The notes under the pieces were generated by a model. It saw only the letters and a program-made list of their open reading frames with translations, was not told the DNA's origin and did no database searches. Source: Ornithinimicrobium cryptoxanthini (GTDB lineage: Bacteria > Actinomycetota > Actinomycetes > Actinomycetales > Dermatophilaceae). Taken from it: a stretch of 64,000 nucleotides of DNA. The translations under genes were made by a program, and so were the position numbers. The stretch is from positions 2,790,001 through 2,854,000 of the forward strand of contig NZ_CP099490.1 in NCBI RefSeq assembly GCF_023923205.1, given 5' to 3'. Below are positions 62,601 to 64,000 of the stretch, piece by piece; the first letter of the stretch is position 1; every line of letters begins with the position of its first letter.

Positions 62601-64000
62601 CGATCAGCCCGGCTGTGGTGACAGCGCTCGAGACGGTGGCCCCCGTCACCCGTCTCGGAGGCATCAACCGCTATCAGACCAGCGAGCTGGTCAGCCAGCA
62701 CTTTGCCACCCCTGGCGGCACGGTGTATATCGCCACCGGCGCCAGCTACCCGGATGCCCTCGCGGCCTCGTCACCGGCGGGCCTGAGCAACGCTCCGATC
62801 CTGCTGGTGCCGCCCACCGGGCTCACCGCGAGCCTGGAGGCAGAGCTGCTGCGCCTGGCGCCTAACCGCATCGTGGTGCTCGGTGGGGTGTCAACCATCC
62901 CCGACAGCACCATGGTCGACATCCAGGCACTGTTCCCGGCAGCAGAAGGTCCCGCCGACCGCGAGGCTTTCATGAACAGCACAGGGACGACCTGGGGCAA
63001 CGCAGCAGGAGGCATCAGCACCACCGGCCTGGAGGACGTCGACTTCTGGGTCGGCGGTCTGGCCGAGTCGCTGGATCCGTTTGGCGGCATGCTCGGCAGC
63101 ACGTTCAACCACGTGTTCGAGCAGCAGCTGGAGGACCTCCAGTTCGGTGACCGGTTCTACTACCTGTTCCGCAACCAGGGCAACCAGCTCTTCTCCGCCC
63201 TGGAAGCGAACTCGTTCTCGAACCTCATCCAGCGCAACACGGATGCCTCGCTGCTCCCAGCAGACATCTTTATCTCGCACTCCCCCTACCTCGACCTGGA
63301 GAACCTGCCTGACCCGCTCCCGGAGGGTCTCAGCCTGACGCCCAACGGCACCTACCGCTGGGACGGCGACGAGCACATCGAGATCCATGGCAACCGGACT
63401 CTTGGCGATCGCATCCGCGGTGGTCAGGGTGACGACTCACTGTGGGGTTACGGCGGCGACGACATCATCGAGGGAGGCTCTGGCAACGACACCATCCAGG
63501 GCGGTCCTGGCAGGGACATCCTCACCGACTCCTTCGGTGATGACAACATCAAGGGCGGTGACGGCAACGACGCGATCGACGGCGGGCCGGGCATCGACCT
63601 CCTGCTCGGCCAGGCCGGGTCGGACTTCGTCACCAAGACGTCCGACAACTCTGGCGCGGCCACCGCTTTCCTCGGGACCGGCAACGACTTCTTCCTCGGA
63701 GGCACCGGTCGGGACAACCCGCTCGGCAACGAGGGAGACGACTGGCTGGAGGGCGGCTCGCACGCCGACCTGCTGATGGGTGACAACGCACAGCAGTTCC
63801 AGGACGACGTGGACGGTGGAGACGATGTCCTCATCGGTGGACCCGGTTCCGACGACCATGACGCCGAGGGCGGAGATGACATCATGGTCGCGTCCTCCGG
63901 CGGCACCGACAGATACCACGGAATGTTCGGCTTCGACTACGTCACCTACTACGGGACGAGCGGCGGTGTCGATGCGGACCTGAACTTCAACCTGTTGCAG
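59687..64000 (+). CDS. Surface heme peroxidase with inserted CWB2 repeats and RTX repeats (3' end outside window)
   Basis: The visible 1438 residues read through in one frame to the window edge. Two hydrophobic N-terminal segments (1-18 and about 28-46, the second ending VPASA like a signal-peptidase site) suggest export. GTG 59744 is an alternative start giving a simple signal peptide. Residues about 200-780 are an animal-type heme peroxidase: FFGQFFDHGLDL (His257), HAEHNRLV (Glu502, His503), FGHSML (His598) and NIMRGRDAG (698-701). Residues about 785-1084 are three CWB2 cell-wall-binding repeats (for example GANRFATAAAISADSFTTAN, then YVASGANYPDALAGG). About 1084-1195 resume the peroxidase fold (VDFWVGGLAESLDPFGGMLG). 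From about 1228 RTX-like GGxGxDxxx calcium repeats follow. The Arg usual before EHN is replaced by Ala501. Confidence 0.85.
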   Translation, partial: MIVFAGTLAIALIAFIAWGVRRRQWRKPVAVLGGAALAISLVPASAATFVSAEDSNFAPMATDEDPAFRLIPSDLEFILKQIEISEAHAYAMETNDQTYSLLCTDNQDTSNKCVRSPMLPHGLRTVDGSFNNLEFDTATGKSNELMPRLLPIRWREGETAPPGAPTAGDTSMCEDPAGTCYEQYDGLVYDSQPRVISNLIVDNTTNNPTVAEAAANNPDSVIDPVTGELYLPNMTADEALSPPVNMWFVFFGQFFDHGLDLVDKSPTDSIIVPLSPDDPLFNPATPHLNFMAMSRATNQPGLDGVLGTADDVRQHQNRTTPWVDQNQTYTSHPAHQVFIREYISTPSGPKATGRLLNGPNGGLATWDAVQEQALTVLGINLVDESVLNVPQVYVDLYGQFIPGPDRGFPQLITPGGSVEAGTGEGQVLLSTDAIPLSQSFLDDIAHGATPADPIDDPSCTEAECPQIPGYDNVLLGEHFITGDGRGNENIGLSTVHHVFHAEHNRLVDHITSILDANPDLKAAFESSGEADDWTYNERIFQAARFTNEMQYQHLVFEEFARTVQPAIDVVVFNENAYDSTIDASIKAEFAHVVYRFGHSMLTEDIRREGFGSESALLLDGFLNPRAYHCAVPLVPGPTEADPQVCPSGSVLDPEQAAGAIVNGTTNQVANQVDELVTSTLRNNLLGLPLDLPTINIMRGRDAGVPGLQQARRTFYEDTGSANLEPYSSWRDFGLSLKNGENFGRGPSTTSLVNFVAAYGQHPTVLDATTLNGKRAAAEALVNGISTVQIVERIAGANRFATAAAISADSFTTANTVYVASGANYPDALAGGPAAAVEGGPVLLLGQNSIPLPTLQEIVRLQPQRIVVLGGTTAISEQVFNSLETYAPTVERRAGANRYETAALVTQNAFTSANRVYIASGANYADALGGAAAAAANGSPLLLVYPNSVPTETSAELARLSPSEIVVLGGESAISPAVVTALETVAPVTRLGGINRYQTSELVSQHFATPGGTVYIATGASYPDALAASSPAGLSNAPILLVPPTGLTASLEAELLRLAPNRIVVLGGVSTIPDSTMVDIQALFPAAEGPADREAFMNSTGTTWGNAAGGISTTGLEDVDFWVGGLAESLDPFGGMLGSTFNHVFEQQLEDLQFGDRFYYLFRNQGNQLFSALEANSFSNLIQRNTDASLLPADIFISHSPYLDLENLPDPLPEGLSLTPNGTYRWDGDEHIEIHGNRTLGDRIRGGQGDDSLWGYGGDDIIEGGSGNDTIQGGPGRDILTDSFGDDNIKGGDGNDAIDGGPGIDLLLGQAGSDFVTKTSDNSGAATAFLGTGNDFFLGGTGRDNPLGNEGDDWLEGGSHADLLMGDNAQQFQDDVDGGDDVLIGGPGSDDHDAEGGDDIMVASSGGTDRYHGMFGFDYVTYYGTSGGVDADLNFNLLQ

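Overview
This is a high-GC, gene-dense stretch with codon bias strongly towards G/C at third positions, clear GGAGG-type ribosome sites mixed with some apparently leaderless starts, and families typical of Actinomycetota (DUF3618 protein, CmtR-like metal sensor, PknB-type kinase, PaaI-type thioesterase, LtaS-like sulfatase). I infer a Micrococcales-type actinobacterium, perhaps of the Intrasporangiaceae/Ornithinimicrobiaceae group. The genus cannot be fixed from sequence alone. The window is chromosomal: rph, rdgB, thrB, thrC and a tRNA-Leu are present, and I see no insertion sequence, phage or CRISPR signature. No gap between genes exceeds about 280 bases.

Layout. 1-5.3 kb holds housekeeping genes: a DUF3618 protein, a Bcp peroxiredoxin, tRNA-Leu(UAG), a cyclotransferase-like protein, a small P-loop kinase-like protein, a membrane protein with a cupredoxin-like domain, and a two-component pair. 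5.5-12.1 kb is a six-gene homoprotocatechuate (3,4-dihydroxyphenylacetate) meta-cleavage operon with its own GntR/FCD regulator: an unusual FAH-RraA fusion, gntR, hpaE, hpaD, hpaH and hpaI. Facing it (12.1-15.7 kb) are a thiamine-diphosphate enzyme and a single-component FAD aromatic hydroxylase, which lie directly downstream of thrC-thrB on the minus strand. 17.9-20.5 kb holds a 43-residue protein, an SRPBCC protein, an orphan antitoxin-like protein, rdgB and rph.

The most unusual region is 20.7-43.7 kb. Six plus-strand genes with 2-5 base gaps or ATGA overlaps encode proteins of 227, 3290, 721, 323, 1304 and 1222 residues. The 3290-residue protein resembles DUF6603 proteins near its C-terminal third. 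The last gene encodes an Asp-box beta-propeller. A second Asp-box protein, a disordered protein and a TauE-type permease converge on it from the minus strand. None of the six has a recognisable enzyme domain with intact catalytic residues, a signal peptide, or a phage, contractile-injection or toxin hallmark. This is my best candidate for an undescribed multi-protein system.

44.5-46.5 kb is a nucleoside hydrolase-ribokinase pair for ribonucleoside salvage. 46.6-50.0 kb is a heavy-metal operon: a CmtR-like sensor, an SPC-type P1B ATPase and a CDF exporter whose second metal motif is altered. 50-59.5 kb holds an isoprenylcysteine-methyltransferase-like protein, a DAG-kinase-like protein, a UbiB-family kinase, an LtaS-like glycerophosphotransferase, a double GNAT protein, a thioesterase and a Ser/Thr kinase.

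The window ends inside a large surface peroxidase (59.7 kb onward). Its animal-type heme peroxidase fold is interrupted by three cell-wall-binding (CWB2) repeats and followed by RTX-like calcium repeats. This is the second most interesting object here. A 26-bp near-perfect palindrome lies in its upstream region.
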